Origin: CADEDH01 sp050330635
GTDB lineage: Bacteria; Actinomycetota; Acidimicrobiia; Acidimicrobiales; SZUA-35
DNA length: 64,000 nt
NCBI GenBank assembly: GCA_050330635.1
Contig: JBHJNQ010000015.1
Location: forward strand, 1 to 64,000
Direction of reading: 5' to 3'
Of the stretch, positions 42,572-51,135 are shown piece after piece. The position numbers and the translations under genes were made by a program. The notes below the pieces were generated by a model. It was not told the origin of the DNA. It saw nothing but the letters and a program-made list of their open reading frames with translations, and made no database searches. Numbering within the stretch: position 1 is the first letter of the stretch; each line of letters begins with the position of its first letter.

Positions 42572-43591
42572 CTACAGCGACAACACGGCCCGGGCCGTGT
42601 CGCCCTCCAGGTCCTCCCCGGCCAGCCCGGTCAGGCCCCGCTCGGCGGCCCGCCGGCCGAAGGCCACCAGGTAAGCGACGAAGGCCAGCTCGACCGCCAC
42701 CCCCACCCCGACCCTGGCCGCCGTGGGCAGCCCGCTGGGGGTGACGAACCCCTCGATCAGCCCGGCGGTGACGAAGGCCAGGACGAGCCCGAGCACGACG
42801 ACGACCGAGCGTCGGGCGGCGTCGGTGAACGCCTCACCCCGACCCTGGTCGCCGGGCGAGACCAGCGACCATCCCATCGCCATCCCCGCCGCCCCGGCCA
42901 GGATGACGGCGCTCAACTCCAGCAGCCCGTGGGGCAGGATGAGGCCCCAGAACTTCGGCTGCTCACCGGCCACGATGAACAGGGCGAGCGCCACCCCGAG
43001 GTTGGCACCGTTGTAGGCCAGGATGAACACCGACCCGACACCGAGCAGGATCCCGGCGGCATAGGCCAGGAACGACACCTGGATGTTGTTGACCAGCACC
43101 TCGGTGGCGAACTGCCCGGCCGGAGCGCTCGAGTAGTAGGCCTCGAAGTCCTCGTCGACGTAGGCCGCCCGCTGGGCCTCGGGCCCGGCGTAGGCCAGGG
43201 CCTCCTCGTTGCCGGCCAGCCACAGGCCGACCACGGCCACCGGCACGAGGGTGGCCAGGGCGGCCACCGCCACCGCCCGGCGGATGTGCCACACCGCCGC
43301 CGGGAACGATACGGCGAAGAAGCGACGGATGATGGCGGCGGGACTGGCCGTTCGGCGGTAGAGCGCCGAGTTGGCCCCGGCCACGAGCGCCGTCAGCTCG
43401 GCGGTGAGGGCCGGGTCGTCGTAGTGGTTGCGGGCGAAGCTCAACTGCGACGAGGCCCGCTGGTAGAGGTCGACGAACTCGTCGACCTCCTCGGGACGCA
43501 GCGACGTCGGGCGGCCCCTGACCTGGGCCGTCAGCGCCGCCAGGCGGTTCCAGTCACCCCGATTGGCGAGCAGGTAGCGATCGAGGTCCAT
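42572..43591 (-). CDS. SpoIIM/DUF95 family membrane protein
   Basis: The 339-residue protein has the stage II sporulation protein M-like (DUF95) layout. A soluble helical N-terminus (LDRYLLANRGDWNRLAALTAQV, FVDLYQRASSQLSFARNHY) is followed by about six membrane segments with LVNNIQVSFLAYAAGILLGVGSVFILAYNG and the signature LPHGLLELSAVILAGAAGM. The organism need not sporulate: this family is widespread next to RDD and MoxR/DUF58 genes. It diverges from the RDD gene with only 21 bp between the start codons, as Rv3694c does from Rv3695 in mycobacteria. Confidence 0.92.
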   Translation of the reverse strand: MDLDRYLLANRGDWNRLAALTAQVRGRPTSLRPEEVDEFVDLYQRASSQLSFARNHYDDPALTAELTALVAGANSALYRRTASPAAIIRRFFAVSFPAAVWHIRRAVAVAALATLVPVAVVGLWLAGNEEALAYAGPEAQRAAYVDEDFEAYYSSAPAGQFATEVLVNNIQVSFLAYAAGILLGVGSVFILAYNGANLGVALALFIVAGEQPKFWGLILPHGLLELSAVILAGAAGMAMGWSLVSPGDQGRGEAFTDAARRSVVVVLGLVLAFVTAGLIEGFVTPSGLPTAARVGVGVAVELAFVAYLVAFGRRAAERGLTGLAGEDLEGDTARAVLSL

Positions 43592-43599
43592 CGCTCGCT

Positions 43600-43606
43600 T
43601 ACGCTA
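43600..43606. promoter_or_regulatory. Overlapping divergent -10 elements (bidirectional promoter)
   Basis: On the + strand TACGCT (43600-43605) ends 7 nt before the RDD ATG. On the - strand TAGCGT (43606-43601) ends 9 nt before the SpoIIM ATG. The two hexamers share five base pairs, so one near-symmetric site could serve both genes with little or no leader. Confidence 0.5.
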
Positions 43607-43612
43607 GCCACC

Positions 43613-44656
43613 ATGACCTCGACGGTGGGCCCGGCCACATCCCCCGGCGTCGTCGAGCCGAGCGCGGCGCGGCCCCGCGGCCCGACGGCCGGCGATCCCT
43701 CGTCGGCCCGGTCGCTCCACCACACGACCGTGGTCACGCCGGAGGGGGTGGTGCTCGAGTTCCGGGTCGCCGGACTCGGTTCGCGCATCCTGGCCAAGGG
43801 CCTCGATCTCGTCATCCAGTTCGTCGCCCTCGTCGTCACCCTGATCGTGGCGGGCATGGCGGCCGCCGGGTCACCAGCGGTGGGCATCGTGGTCGTCGTG
43901 GTCTCGATCTTCGGTGTCTTCTACGGCTACCCGGCCCTGCTCGAGGCCTACTGGGACGGACGCACCGTGGGCAAGCGGGTCTTCGGGATCCGGGTCATCA
44001 CCACCGAGGGGGCGCCGGTCGGACTCCGCCACGCCGCCATCCGCTCGATGCTGGCCACCCTCGACTTCTGGGTCCCGACGCCCGGCGGCCTCATCGCCCT
44101 CACCGTCGCCCTCCTGTCGAAGCGGAGCCAGCGACTGGGCGACCTGGCGGCGGGAACGATCGTCGTCCGCGATGGCGGGGGCGGCGCCGGACCCGTGTAC
44201 TTTCCCCCTGCGGTCGGGGCCGAGACCTTCGCCCGCACCCTCGACACCAGCCGGCTCGACGCCCGCCAGTACACCCTCGTCCGGGAGTTCCTGCTGCGCT
44301 GCGGTGAGCTGGCCCCGCCGGCCCGCCAGGAGGTGGGCCTCCTCCTGGCCGACCGGGTGGCGGAGGCGGTCTCGGCCCCCCGCCCACCGTGGCTCGACCC
44401 CGAGCGCTACCTGCTGTCGGTGGTCCATGCCCACCAGTCACGGTCGCTCGGTCCGGCCGGGGTCATCCCGCCGCCCCCGACGACCCGGCCGTCTCAGCCA
44501 CCCTCGCCGCCGCCATCCTGGCAGGCATCCCCGCCGTCGTGGCCGGGATCCACGCCGGCGCCGCCCCCGGCGACGCCGGTCGATCTCCGCCACCTGCCGC
44601 CACCGACCGGGCCACCCCACGGCATCCCACCGGGGTACCGGCCCGGGCCCCGGTAG
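43613..44656 (+). CDS. RDD family membrane protein
   Basis: The 347-residue product starts at ATG 43613; the large open frame upstream is antisense to SpoIIM. Residues about 45-180 form the RDD domain: FRVAGLGSRILAKGLDLVIQF (R and D of the motif), WDGRTVGKRVFGIRVIT, and SQRLGDLAAGTIVVRD at the end of the domain. Three to four hydrophobic segments are visible. The last 75 residues are Pro-rich (PPPPTTRPSQPPSPPPSW...). RDD proteins of this locus are of unknown function; other RDD proteins have been linked to ion or solute transport. Confidence 0.9.
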   Translation: MTSTVGPATSPGVVEPSAARPRGPTAGDPSSARSLHHTTVVTPEGVVLEFRVAGLGSRILAKGLDLVIQFVALVVTLIVAGMAAAGSPAVGIVVVVVSIFGVFYGYPALLEAYWDGRTVGKRVFGIRVITTEGAPVGLRHAAIRSMLATLDFWVPTPGGLIALTVALLSKRSQRLGDLAAGTIVVRDGGGGAGPVYFPPAVGAETFARTLDTSRLDARQYTLVREFLLRCGELAPPARQEVGLLLADRVAEAVSAPRPPWLDPERYLLSVVHAHQSRSLGPAGVIPPPPTTRPSQPPSPPPSWQASPPSWPGSTPAPPPATPVDLRHLPPPTGPPHGIPPGYRPGPR

Positions 44657-44664
44657 GTCAGCAG

Positions 44665-44670
44665 TAGCCT
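44665..44670 (+). promoter_or_regulatory. Probable -10 of the cysteine desulfurase gene
   Basis: TAGCCT ends 6 nt before GTG 44677. The intervening GGAGGG could also serve as a very close ribosome site, but the spacing is too short. Confidence 0.45.
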
Positions 44671-44676
44671 GGAGGG

Positions 44677-45813
44677 GTGGTCCACTACCTCGACAACGCC
44701 GCCACCACCCCGCTGCGGGCCGCCGCCCTCGACGTGTTCGTGCCCCTCACCACCGAGGGCTACGGCAATCCCTCGGGGGCCCATCGCATGGCCCGTGAGG
44801 CCAACCGGGTCCTCGACGAGGCCCGTGACACCCTGGCCGGGGTGCTCGGGATCGAGCCGGGCCGGATCGTGTTCACCGGCGGCGGTACCGAGGCCGACAA
44901 CCTGGCCGTACGGGGTGTCGTCGACGCCACCGGTGGGGTCGCGGTCTGTTCCGCCGTCGAGCACCACGCCGTGCTCGACCCGGTCGAACACCTCGGCGGT
45001 CGCGTCGTCGGGGTCGGCACCGATGGCCGCATCGACCTCGACCGCCTGGCCGCCGCCCTCGACCCCACGGTCGCCCTCGTCTCGGTCATGGTGGCCAACA
45101 ACGAGACCGGAATCGTCCAGCCGTTGGCCGAGGTCGTCCGCCTGGTGCGGGAGCTGGCCCCCGACGCCGTCGTCCACACCGACGCCGTCCAGGCTCTGTG
45201 CTGGCTCGACGTGGCCGAGCTGACCGCCGGCGCCGACCTCGTGTCGGTGAGCGCCCACAAGTTCGGTGGGCCGAAGGGGGTGGGGGCTCTCGTCGTGGGC
45301 GACCGGGTCCGCCTCCAGCCCCTGTTCCTGGGGGGCGGCCAGGAGCGGGGACGGCGGGGCGGCACCCAGAACGTGGCCGGCATCGCCGCCATGGCCGTCG
45401 CCGCCGCCGAGACCGTGGCCGAGCGCTCGACCGCCGTGCCCCGGGTGGCGGCTCTGCGGGACCGTCTGGCCGACGGGATCCGGGCCGCCGTCGACGGGGT
45501 CGTCGAGTCGGGGGTGCCCGAGGCCGACCGGTCGGCCAAGACCGCCAACATCTGCCACCTGTGCTTCGACGGGGTGGAGAGCGAGGCCCTGTTGCTGCTG
45601 CTGGAGAAGAGCGACATCATGGCCTCCGCCGCCTCGTCGTGTGCCAGCGGGGCCATGGACCCGAGCCATGTGCTGGCCGCCATGGGCCTGTCGCGCCAGC
45701 TGGCCTTCGGCTCGCTCCGCCTCTCCCTCGGCTACGACACCACCGATGCCGACATCGACGCCGCCCTCGACGCCGTTCCCGCCGCCGTGGCCCGGCTGCG
45801 AAATCACCGATGA
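44677..45813 (+). CDS. Cysteine desulfurase (NifS/IscS family)
   Basis: The enzyme takes sulfur from cysteine as a protein persulfide for Fe-S clusters or thio-modified tRNA. The 378-residue protein has YLDNAATTPLR at the start, TGGGTEADNLAV, and the PLP lysine K195 in SVSAHKFGGPKG. RRGGTQNVAGI and the catalytic loop SSCASGAMDPSHVLAAMG carry the active-site cysteine. The gene is followed by mnmA, a pairing that fits sulfur delivery to tRNA 2-thiouridine, though it may serve Fe-S assembly too. The same pair occurs in mycobacteria (Rv3025c-Rv3024c). Confidence 0.95.
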   Translation: MVHYLDNAATTPLRAAALDVFVPLTTEGYGNPSGAHRMAREANRVLDEARDTLAGVLGIEPGRIVFTGGGTEADNLAVRGVVDATGGVAVCSAVEHHAVLDPVEHLGGRVVGVGTDGRIDLDRLAAALDPTVALVSVMVANNETGIVQPLAEVVRLVRELAPDAVVHTDAVQALCWLDVAELTAGADLVSVSAHKFGGPKGVGALVVGDRVRLQPLFLGGGQERGRRGGTQNVAGIAAMAVAAAETVAERSTAVPRVAALRDRLADGIRAAVDGVVESGVPEADRSAKTANICHLCFDGVESEALLLLLEKSDIMASAASSCASGAMDPSHVLAAMGLSRQLAFGSLRLSLGYDTTDADIDAALDAVPAAVARLRNHR

Positions 45814-45855
45814 TGCGATCACCGATGAGCAACCCCCGATGAGCAACCCCCGATG
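45803..45855 (+). repeat. Nested tandem repeats at the desulfurase-mnmA junction
   Basis: ATCACCGATG occurs at 45803 and 45818. GATGAGCAACCCCC is then tandemly duplicated at 45824-45837 and 45838-45851, followed by GATG, which contains the mnmA start. Several out-of-frame ATGs are thereby placed just before the true start. Confidence 0.8.
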
Positions 45856-46935
45856 ACGGAACCACCGACGCCATCCTCGAGCGCGGCGGTGGGCGCGCCG
45901 GACGACGTGCTGGTCGCCATGTCCGGCGGGGTCGACTCATCGGTGGCCGCCGCCCTCCTGGCCGACGCCGGGCACCGGGTGGTGGGCGTCACCCTGAAGT
46001 TGTGGGGCGGCGAGAGCGACTCGGGGTGCTGCTCGGTCTCCGACGTCGACGACGCCCGTTCGGTGGCCCGCCGCCTCGGCGTCGACCATCACGTGTTCAA
46101 CTTCGGCGACGAGTTCGAGCGCCACGTCGTCGAACCGTACGTCGACGCCCACCGCCGGGGCCGCACCCCCAACCCGTGCATCGAGTGCAACCGCCACATC
46201 AAGTTCGACAAGCTGTTCCGGCGGGCCGACGCCCTCGGGTTCGAGACGGTGGCCACCGGCCATCACGCCCGGATCGTCACCGACGGCGACGGCCGGCTCA
46301 GGGTGGCGAGGGGCGCCGACCGGGCCAAGGACCAGTCCTACGTGCTCCACATGCTCAACCAGTCGCAGCTGGCCCGGGTCCGGTTCCCGGTCGGTGACCG
46401 GTCGAAGGACGAGGTGCGGCGCCTGGCCGCCGAGCGTGGCCTGGTCACGGCGGCCAAGCCCGACAGTCAGGACGTGTGCTTCATCCACTCCGACGGCGGC
46501 CGCCGGGAGTTCCTCGGCGACCGGATCCCGCTGGCCCCCGCCACCGTGGTCGACACCGGGGGCCGTCCCGTCGGTCACGTGGCATCGGTGGAGCTCGTCA
46601 CGATCGGGCAGCGCCGAGGCCTCGACCTCGGGGGCGACACGGGCCGACGGTACGTGGTCGACATCGACCGGCATGAGGGCCTCGTCACGGTGGGCCACCG
46701 GCACGATCTGCTCTCGGACCGCCAGGAGATCGACGACCTGGCCTGGTCGGCCCAACCGCTCGAGGGGCCGCTCGAGTTGCAGTGCTCGGCCCACGGTCGA
46801 CCACGACCGGGCCGTATCGAGGGGGCGACCGTGGTGTGGGACGAGCCCCAGCCCCGGGTGGCGCCCGGCCAGTCGATCGTGGCCTACCGGGGTGACCTCG
46901 TCGTCGGGGGCGGTACCGCCTCGGCCCGGCGGTGA
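45853..46935 (+). CDS. mnmA: tRNA-specific 2-thiouridylase
   Basis: MnmA thiolates U34 of tRNA-Lys, -Glu and -Gln using persulfide sulfur and ATP. The 360-residue protein has the PP-loop SGGVDSS at about residues 24-30. The first catalytic Cys is in TPNPCIECNRHIKF and the second in SQDVCFIHSDGG. The C-terminal beta-barrel ends in YRGDLVVGGG. A 20-residue polar leader precedes the domain. The stop overlaps the tsaC start by 4 nt, so the two tRNA-modification genes are coupled. Confidence 0.96.
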   Translation: MTEPPTPSSSAAVGAPDDVLVAMSGGVDSSVAAALLADAGHRVVGVTLKLWGGESDSGCCSVSDVDDARSVARRLGVDHHVFNFGDEFERHVVEPYVDAHRRGRTPNPCIECNRHIKFDKLFRRADALGFETVATGHHARIVTDGDGRLRVARGADRAKDQSYVLHMLNQSQLARVRFPVGDRSKDEVRRLAAERGLVTAAKPDSQDVCFIHSDGGRREFLGDRIPLAPATVVDTGGRPVGHVASVELVTIGQRRGLDLGGDTGRRYVVDIDRHEGLVTVGHRHDLLSDRQEIDDLAWSAQPLEGPLELQCSAHGRPRPGRIEGATVVWDEPQPRVAPGQSIVAYRGDLVVGGGTASARR

Positions 46936-47915
46936 GCGCCGCCGCCGCCACCGTCGTCACCACCGACGTGGATGTGGCGGCCCGGGCCCTGGCCGAGGGC
47001 CGGCTCGTCGCCTTCCCCACCGAGACCGTGTACGGCCTCGGGGCCGACGCCACCGACCCCGCCGCCGTGGGCCGGATCTTCGAGACCAAGGGCCGACCGC
47101 GGGGCCATCCCCTGATCGTGCACCTGGCGTCGACCGCCGGGCTCGACCGCTGGGTCGACGCCGCCCCGCCGGCGACCGCCCACCTACGGCGCCTGGCCGA
47201 GGCCTTCTGGCCCGGTCCGCTGACCGTGGTGGTGGCCCGCTCCGATCTGGTGGCGGCCGAGACGGTAGGTGGGCGACCGACCGTGGGCCTCCGGGTCCCC
47301 GATCACCCGGTGGCAACCGAGCTGCTACGCCGGTTCGGTGGTGGTGTGGCCGCCCCGTCGGCCAACCGGTTCGGCAAGGTCAGCCCCACGACAGCGGCCC
47401 ACGTGGTCGACGACCTCGACGGCATGGTCGACATCGTCCTCGACGGGGGCCCCACCCGCGTCGGGATCGAGTCCACCATCGTGGAGGTGGCCGACGAGGT
47501 GACATTGCTGCGCCCCGGGGCGGTGACGGCCGACGAGCTGTCGGCGGTGCTCGGACTGCGGGTGGTTGACGGTACCGGCGGCGTGTCCCGGGCTCCGGGC
47601 ATGCTTCGCTCGCACTACGCCCCCGAGGCCGCGGTCGAGCTGGTCACCGCCGGTGAGGTGGCGTCGCGGCTCGCCGCCGGCGATGTCGACGCCACCACCG
47701 GGATCATCGCCCCCGTCGCCGTCGACCATCACCCGTCGTGGTGGTTGCCGGCCACCGCCGACGGCTACGCCGCCCGCCTCTACGGCGCCCTGCGGGAAGC
47801 CGACCGGCTCGGCCTCCACCGCCTCCTGGTGGTGCCCCCGGCGGGCGGTGATCTCCTCGACGCCGTCCTCGATCGCCTGACCAAGGCGGCGGCGCCCCGA
47901 CCCCTCAGGCGGTGA
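46932..47915 (+). CDS. L-threonylcarbamoyladenylate synthase with Sua5 C-terminal domain
   Basis: This enzyme (TsaC/Sua5) makes threonylcarbamoyl-AMP for t6A37 of ANN-decoding tRNAs. The 327-residue length indicates the two-domain Sua5 form. The YrdC domain (about 1-200) has FPTETVYGLGADATD, KGRPRGHPLIVH, WPGPLTVVV and APSANRFGKVSPTTA. The linker PGMLRSHYAPEA leads into the Sua5 domain. In mycobacteria the homologue lies between prmC and wecA; here it is coupled to mnmA instead. Its 3' end overlaps the convergent membrane gene by 11 bp. Confidence 0.94.
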   Translation: MSAAAATVVTTDVDVAARALAEGRLVAFPTETVYGLGADATDPAAVGRIFETKGRPRGHPLIVHLASTAGLDRWVDAAPPATAHLRRLAEAFWPGPLTVVVARSDLVAAETVGGRPTVGLRVPDHPVATELLRRFGGGVAAPSANRFGKVSPTTAAHVVDDLDGMVDIVLDGGPTRVGIESTIVEVADEVTLLRPGAVTADELSAVLGLRVVDGTGGVSRAPGMLRSHYAPEAAVELVTAGEVASRLAAGDVDATTGIIAPVAVDHHPSWWLPATADGYAARLYGALREADRLGLHRLLVVPPAGGDLLDAVLDRLTKAAAPRPLRR

Positions 47916-48867
47916 GGGTGCCGATGGCGATGGCCCGGGTCCGGGCCTCGGCGAGCACCGCCCCCGGGAGGGTGGGGGTGAAGATGATGCGGGAGGTCTC
48001 TATCTCGTTGATGTTGCGGCCACGACGTCGCCCGAACCGCACCGTGGTCTCCAGCACGGCCTCGAGCGACAGGCCGTAGGCCCCACCGCTGAGGTCGACG
48101 ACGGGCTGCACCGGCCCGTCGACGGGTTCGGGTACGGCGGCGGGGGCGGGGCCCAGGGCGGCCACCGTGGTGCGGCGCAGGAGGATGGCCTCGACCGTGA
48201 GCAGGTGATCGTGGATCACGAACCCGGCGGGGACGAACACCAACCACCGCCGGGACAGCTGGTGGAGGACCCGCCAGCCCAGCCACCACAGGCCCACGGC
48301 GGCGACGGAGACGACCGTCCCGGCGATGACGTGGTCCGTGGCGAGGAGGAGGGGACCGCCGATGGCGGTGGCGGCCATCGCCCCCCACAGGAGCTGGACG
48401 GGGCCGGCGAGCACGAAGGCGGGGGGCCGTAGGGCCATGCGGCGCTCGGAGCCGTAGGCCGAGCCGTTGACCATCCGGTCGCCGACGACGGGGGAGAAGG
48501 CGACGCCGGTGGCGAGGAGTCCGTGGGCCAGGGCCAGGGCCGCGGTGTTGACCGAGCCGGTGGGGCCGATGGCGGCGACGCCCGCCACCGGCACGGTGAG
48601 GGGAGCCAGGATGCGGACGGCGGTGAGACCGGCCGGGGACGGCACGGCGGCGGCGACGAGGCCGGCGAACCAGGCGGCCCACAGGCAACCCTCGAGCAGA
48701 AGGGCCCCACCCCCGCCGACCCGGTCGATGGCCGGTCCGACGCCGGGGCCGAGCCCCAGGGGGAGGACGACCCAGACGACGCGCAACCCCCAGAGGCCCA
48801 CGAGACCGGCGGCCGTCCCGCCACGGCCCCGTACGCCGGGGGCCCGTCCTCGCAGCAGCTTGGCCAT
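47905..48867 (-). CDS. Polytopic membrane protein of unknown function
   Basis: The 320-residue protein has about six hydrophobic segments in the first 200 residues (GLWGLRVVWVVLPLGLGPGVGP; WAAWFAGLVAAAVPS; VIAGTVVSVAAVGLWWLGW). A soluble C-terminal domain with LEAVLETTVRFGRRRGRNINEIETSRIIFTP follows. The family looks actinobacteria-type, but I cannot name it. The gene lies between tsaC (convergent, 11-bp overlap) and ligA (divergent, 72-bp gap). Codon use is normal, so it is a real gene. Confidence 0.72.
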   Translation of the reverse strand: MAKLLRGRAPGVRGRGGTAAGLVGLWGLRVVWVVLPLGLGPGVGPAIDRVGGGGALLLEGCLWAAWFAGLVAAAVPSPAGLTAVRILAPLTVPVAGVAAIGPTGSVNTAALALAHGLLATGVAFSPVVGDRMVNGSAYGSERRMALRPPAFVLAGPVQLLWGAMAATAIGGPLLLATDHVIAGTVVSVAAVGLWWLGWRVLHQLSRRWLVFVPAGFVIHDHLLTVEAILLRRTTVAALGPAPAAVPEPVDGPVQPVVDLSGGAYGLSLEAVLETTVRFGRRRGRNINEIETSRIIFTPTLPGAVLAEARTRAIAIGTLTA

Positions 48868-48926
48868 GGCTCTCAGTGTGCCCGCTGCCGAGCCGCGGTG
48901 TGCGCCCCGTTGTCAGGGGTCGTGGC

Positions 48927-48932
48927 TAGCCT
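48927..48932 (+). promoter_or_regulatory. Probable -10 (leaderless) of ligA
   Basis: TAGCCT ends 7 nt before ATG 48940 with no ribosome site between. Confidence 0.5.
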
Positions 48933-48939
48933 CGGCGCC

Positions 48940-51129
48940 ATGACCCCTGGGCCCGGTGATCCAGCCGATCGAGGCGATCGAGGCGATCGAGAGCTCATCG
49001 TCCGCGTCGACGAGTTGCGGGCCCTGATCGAGTACCACAACCGGCGCTACCACACCGACGACGCACCGGAGATCCCCGACGCCGAGTTCGACCTGATGGT
49101 GCGGGAGCTGCGGGCCCTGGAAGAGGCCCATCCCGCGCTCGTGACCCCGGACTCCCCCACGCTGACGGTGGGCAGCGCTCCCTCGGCCACCTTCGCCCCG
49201 GTCACTCACACCGTCCCGATGATGAGCCTCGACAACGCCTTCGACCGCCAGGAGCTGCAGGCGTGGGCCGATCGGGTGGCCAGGGGACTCGATCTGGGCG
49301 ATGCCGCCGCCGCCGTCGGCTACGTGTGCGAGCTCAAGATCGACGGTGTGGCCTGCTCCCTCCGCTACGAGGGCGGCGAGCTGATGCTGGCCGCCACCAG
49401 GGGCAACGGCCGGGTGGGGGAGGACATCACCGCCAACGTCCGCGGCATCGGTGCCATCCCGAACGACCTCGGGCCCGATGCCCCGCCGGTGATGGAGGTC
49501 AGGGGCGAGATCTACCTTCCGGTGGCTACGTTCGAGGCCCTCAACGAGGCGCAGGAGGCCGCCGGGCTCCCCCGCTACGCCAATCCCCGCAACACGGCGG
49601 CCGGCAGCCTCCGCCAGAAGGATCCCTCGATCACGGCGGGTCGGGGCCTGGCCTTCTGGTCCTACCAGTTGGGGGTCGTCGAGGGTGGGCCCGGTCTCCA
49701 GAGTCATGGCGACGCCCTCGACTGGATGGCGTCGTTGGGCCTCCCGGTCAATCCCGAGTGGCGCCGGGTCGACACCATCGACGACGTGGTCGCCTTCGCC
49801 GACCACTGGCTCGAGCATCGCCACGACCTCGACTACGAGATCGACGGGGCGGTGGTGAAGGTCGACCGTCTCGTCCGCCAGCGGGCGCTCGGGTCGACAT
49901 CGAAGGCCCCCCGGTGGGCCATCGCCTTCAAGTTCCCACCGGAGGAGCGAACCACCAAGCTGCGTGGGATCGAGGTGTCGATAGGGCGAACCGGCAAGGC
50001 GACGCCGTTCGCCGTGCTCGATCCGGTGTTCGTGGGGGGGTCGACGGTCCAGATGGCCACCCTCCACAACCAGGATCAGGTGGCCCTCAAAGACGTCCGC
50101 CCCGGCGACACGGTCATCGTGCGCAAGGCGGGCGACGTGATACCCGAGGTGCTGGGGCCCGTCCGGTCGGAGCGGCCGACCCGACTTCGGCGGTGGAAGT
50201 TCCCCACCGTCTGCCCGGCGTGTGGCGAGGCCCTGGTGAGGCCCGAGGGCGAGGCCCACACGTTCTGCGTCAACCCGGTCTGCCCCGCCCAGCGCCAGGC
50301 CCGGATCGAGCACTTCGCCTCCCGGGGGGCGATGGACATCGAGGGTATGGGGGAGAGCCGCGTCCAGCTCTTCATCGAGCAGGGTCTGATCGGCGACGCC
50401 GGCGACCTCTACTCGATCGACTGGGACCGGGTGGCCCAGCTCGAGGGGTTCGGCCAGGTCTCGATCGACAACCTCCGGGCCGCCATCGACGCCTCGAAGC
50501 AGCGGCCGTTGGCCAACCTCCTGGTGGGGCTCGGCATCCGCCACCTCGGCCCGGCCGGAGCCGAGCTGCTGTCGCGCGCCTTCGCCGACCTCGATGCCCT
50601 CGTGGCGGCCGACGTCGAGACGGTCGGCGCCATCGACGGGGTGGGGCCAACCATCGCCCGCAGCGTGGTCGAGTACTTCGGTTCCGACGGCGCCCAGGAT
50701 CTGGTCGACAAGTTCCGGGCCGCCGGGGTCAACCTGGAGGGATCCGCTCCGGCCGACGACGTGCCCCAGGTGTTGGCCGGAATGTCGATCGTGGTCACGG
50801 GCACGCTCGACGGTTTCAGCCGGGACGAGGCGGCGGGGGCGATCAAGAGCCGGGGCGGCAAGAGCCCGGGCTCGGTGTCGAAGAAGACGACGGCCGTGGT
50901 CGTGGGGGCCGAGCCGGGGGTGTCGAAGGTGTCGAAGGCCGAGGAGCTGGGTGTTCCCGTGATCGATGAGTCCGGCTTCGTGGCCCTCCTGGAGACGGGC
51001 ACGGCTCCCGGTCTGCCGGCCGCCGACACCAAGACCGAGACCGGCACCGGTACCAAGACCGAGACCGGCACGACGCCAGATCTCACCGCCGATTCCACCA
51101 TCGATCACACCACCGAGGGCGCCGACTAG
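48940..51129 (+). CDS. ligA: NAD-dependent DNA ligase
   Basis: LigA seals nicks in replication and repair using NAD+. The 729-residue product has domain Ia (ALIEYHNRRYHTDDAPEIPD), then the adenylation motif CELKIDGVACSLRY with K133 and the OB-fold. The zinc finger is CPACGEALVRPEGEAHTFCVNPVC, followed by helix-hairpin-helix repeats and a C-terminal BRCT (MSIVVTGTLDGFSRDEA). A Thr/Glu/Lys-rich tail (TKTETGTGTKTETGT) extends past the BRCT. Three 9-bp units (GATCGAGGC and variants, 48967-48990) lie near the 5' end. The longer upstream frame is a shadow. Confidence 0.96.
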   Translation: MTPGPGDPADRGDRGDRELIVRVDELRALIEYHNRRYHTDDAPEIPDAEFDLMVRELRALEEAHPALVTPDSPTLTVGSAPSATFAPVTHTVPMMSLDNAFDRQELQAWADRVARGLDLGDAAAAVGYVCELKIDGVACSLRYEGGELMLAATRGNGRVGEDITANVRGIGAIPNDLGPDAPPVMEVRGEIYLPVATFEALNEAQEAAGLPRYANPRNTAAGSLRQKDPSITAGRGLAFWSYQLGVVEGGPGLQSHGDALDWMASLGLPVNPEWRRVDTIDDVVAFADHWLEHRHDLDYEIDGAVVKVDRLVRQRALGSTSKAPRWAIAFKFPPEERTTKLRGIEVSIGRTGKATPFAVLDPVFVGGSTVQMATLHNQDQVALKDVRPGDTVIVRKAGDVIPEVLGPVRSERPTRLRRWKFPTVCPACGEALVRPEGEAHTFCVNPVCPAQRQARIEHFASRGAMDIEGMGESRVQLFIEQGLIGDAGDLYSIDWDRVAQLEGFGQVSIDNLRAAIDASKQRPLANLLVGLGIRHLGPAGAELLSRAFADLDALVAADVETVGAIDGVGPTIARSVVEYFGSDGAQDLVDKFRAAGVNLEGSAPADDVPQVLAGMSIVVTGTLDGFSRDEAAGAIKSRGGKSPGSVSKKTTAVVVGAEPGVSKVSKAEELGVPVIDESGFVALLETGTAPGLPAADTKTETGTGTKTETGTTPDLTADSTIDHTTEGAD

Positions 51130-51135
51130 AGCCGG

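Noticed and set aside
42572..43591. SpoIIM homologue as evidence of sporulation
   Set aside because: This DUF95 family is widespread in non-sporulating actinobacteria beside RDD and MoxR genes, and no other sporulation gene is present.
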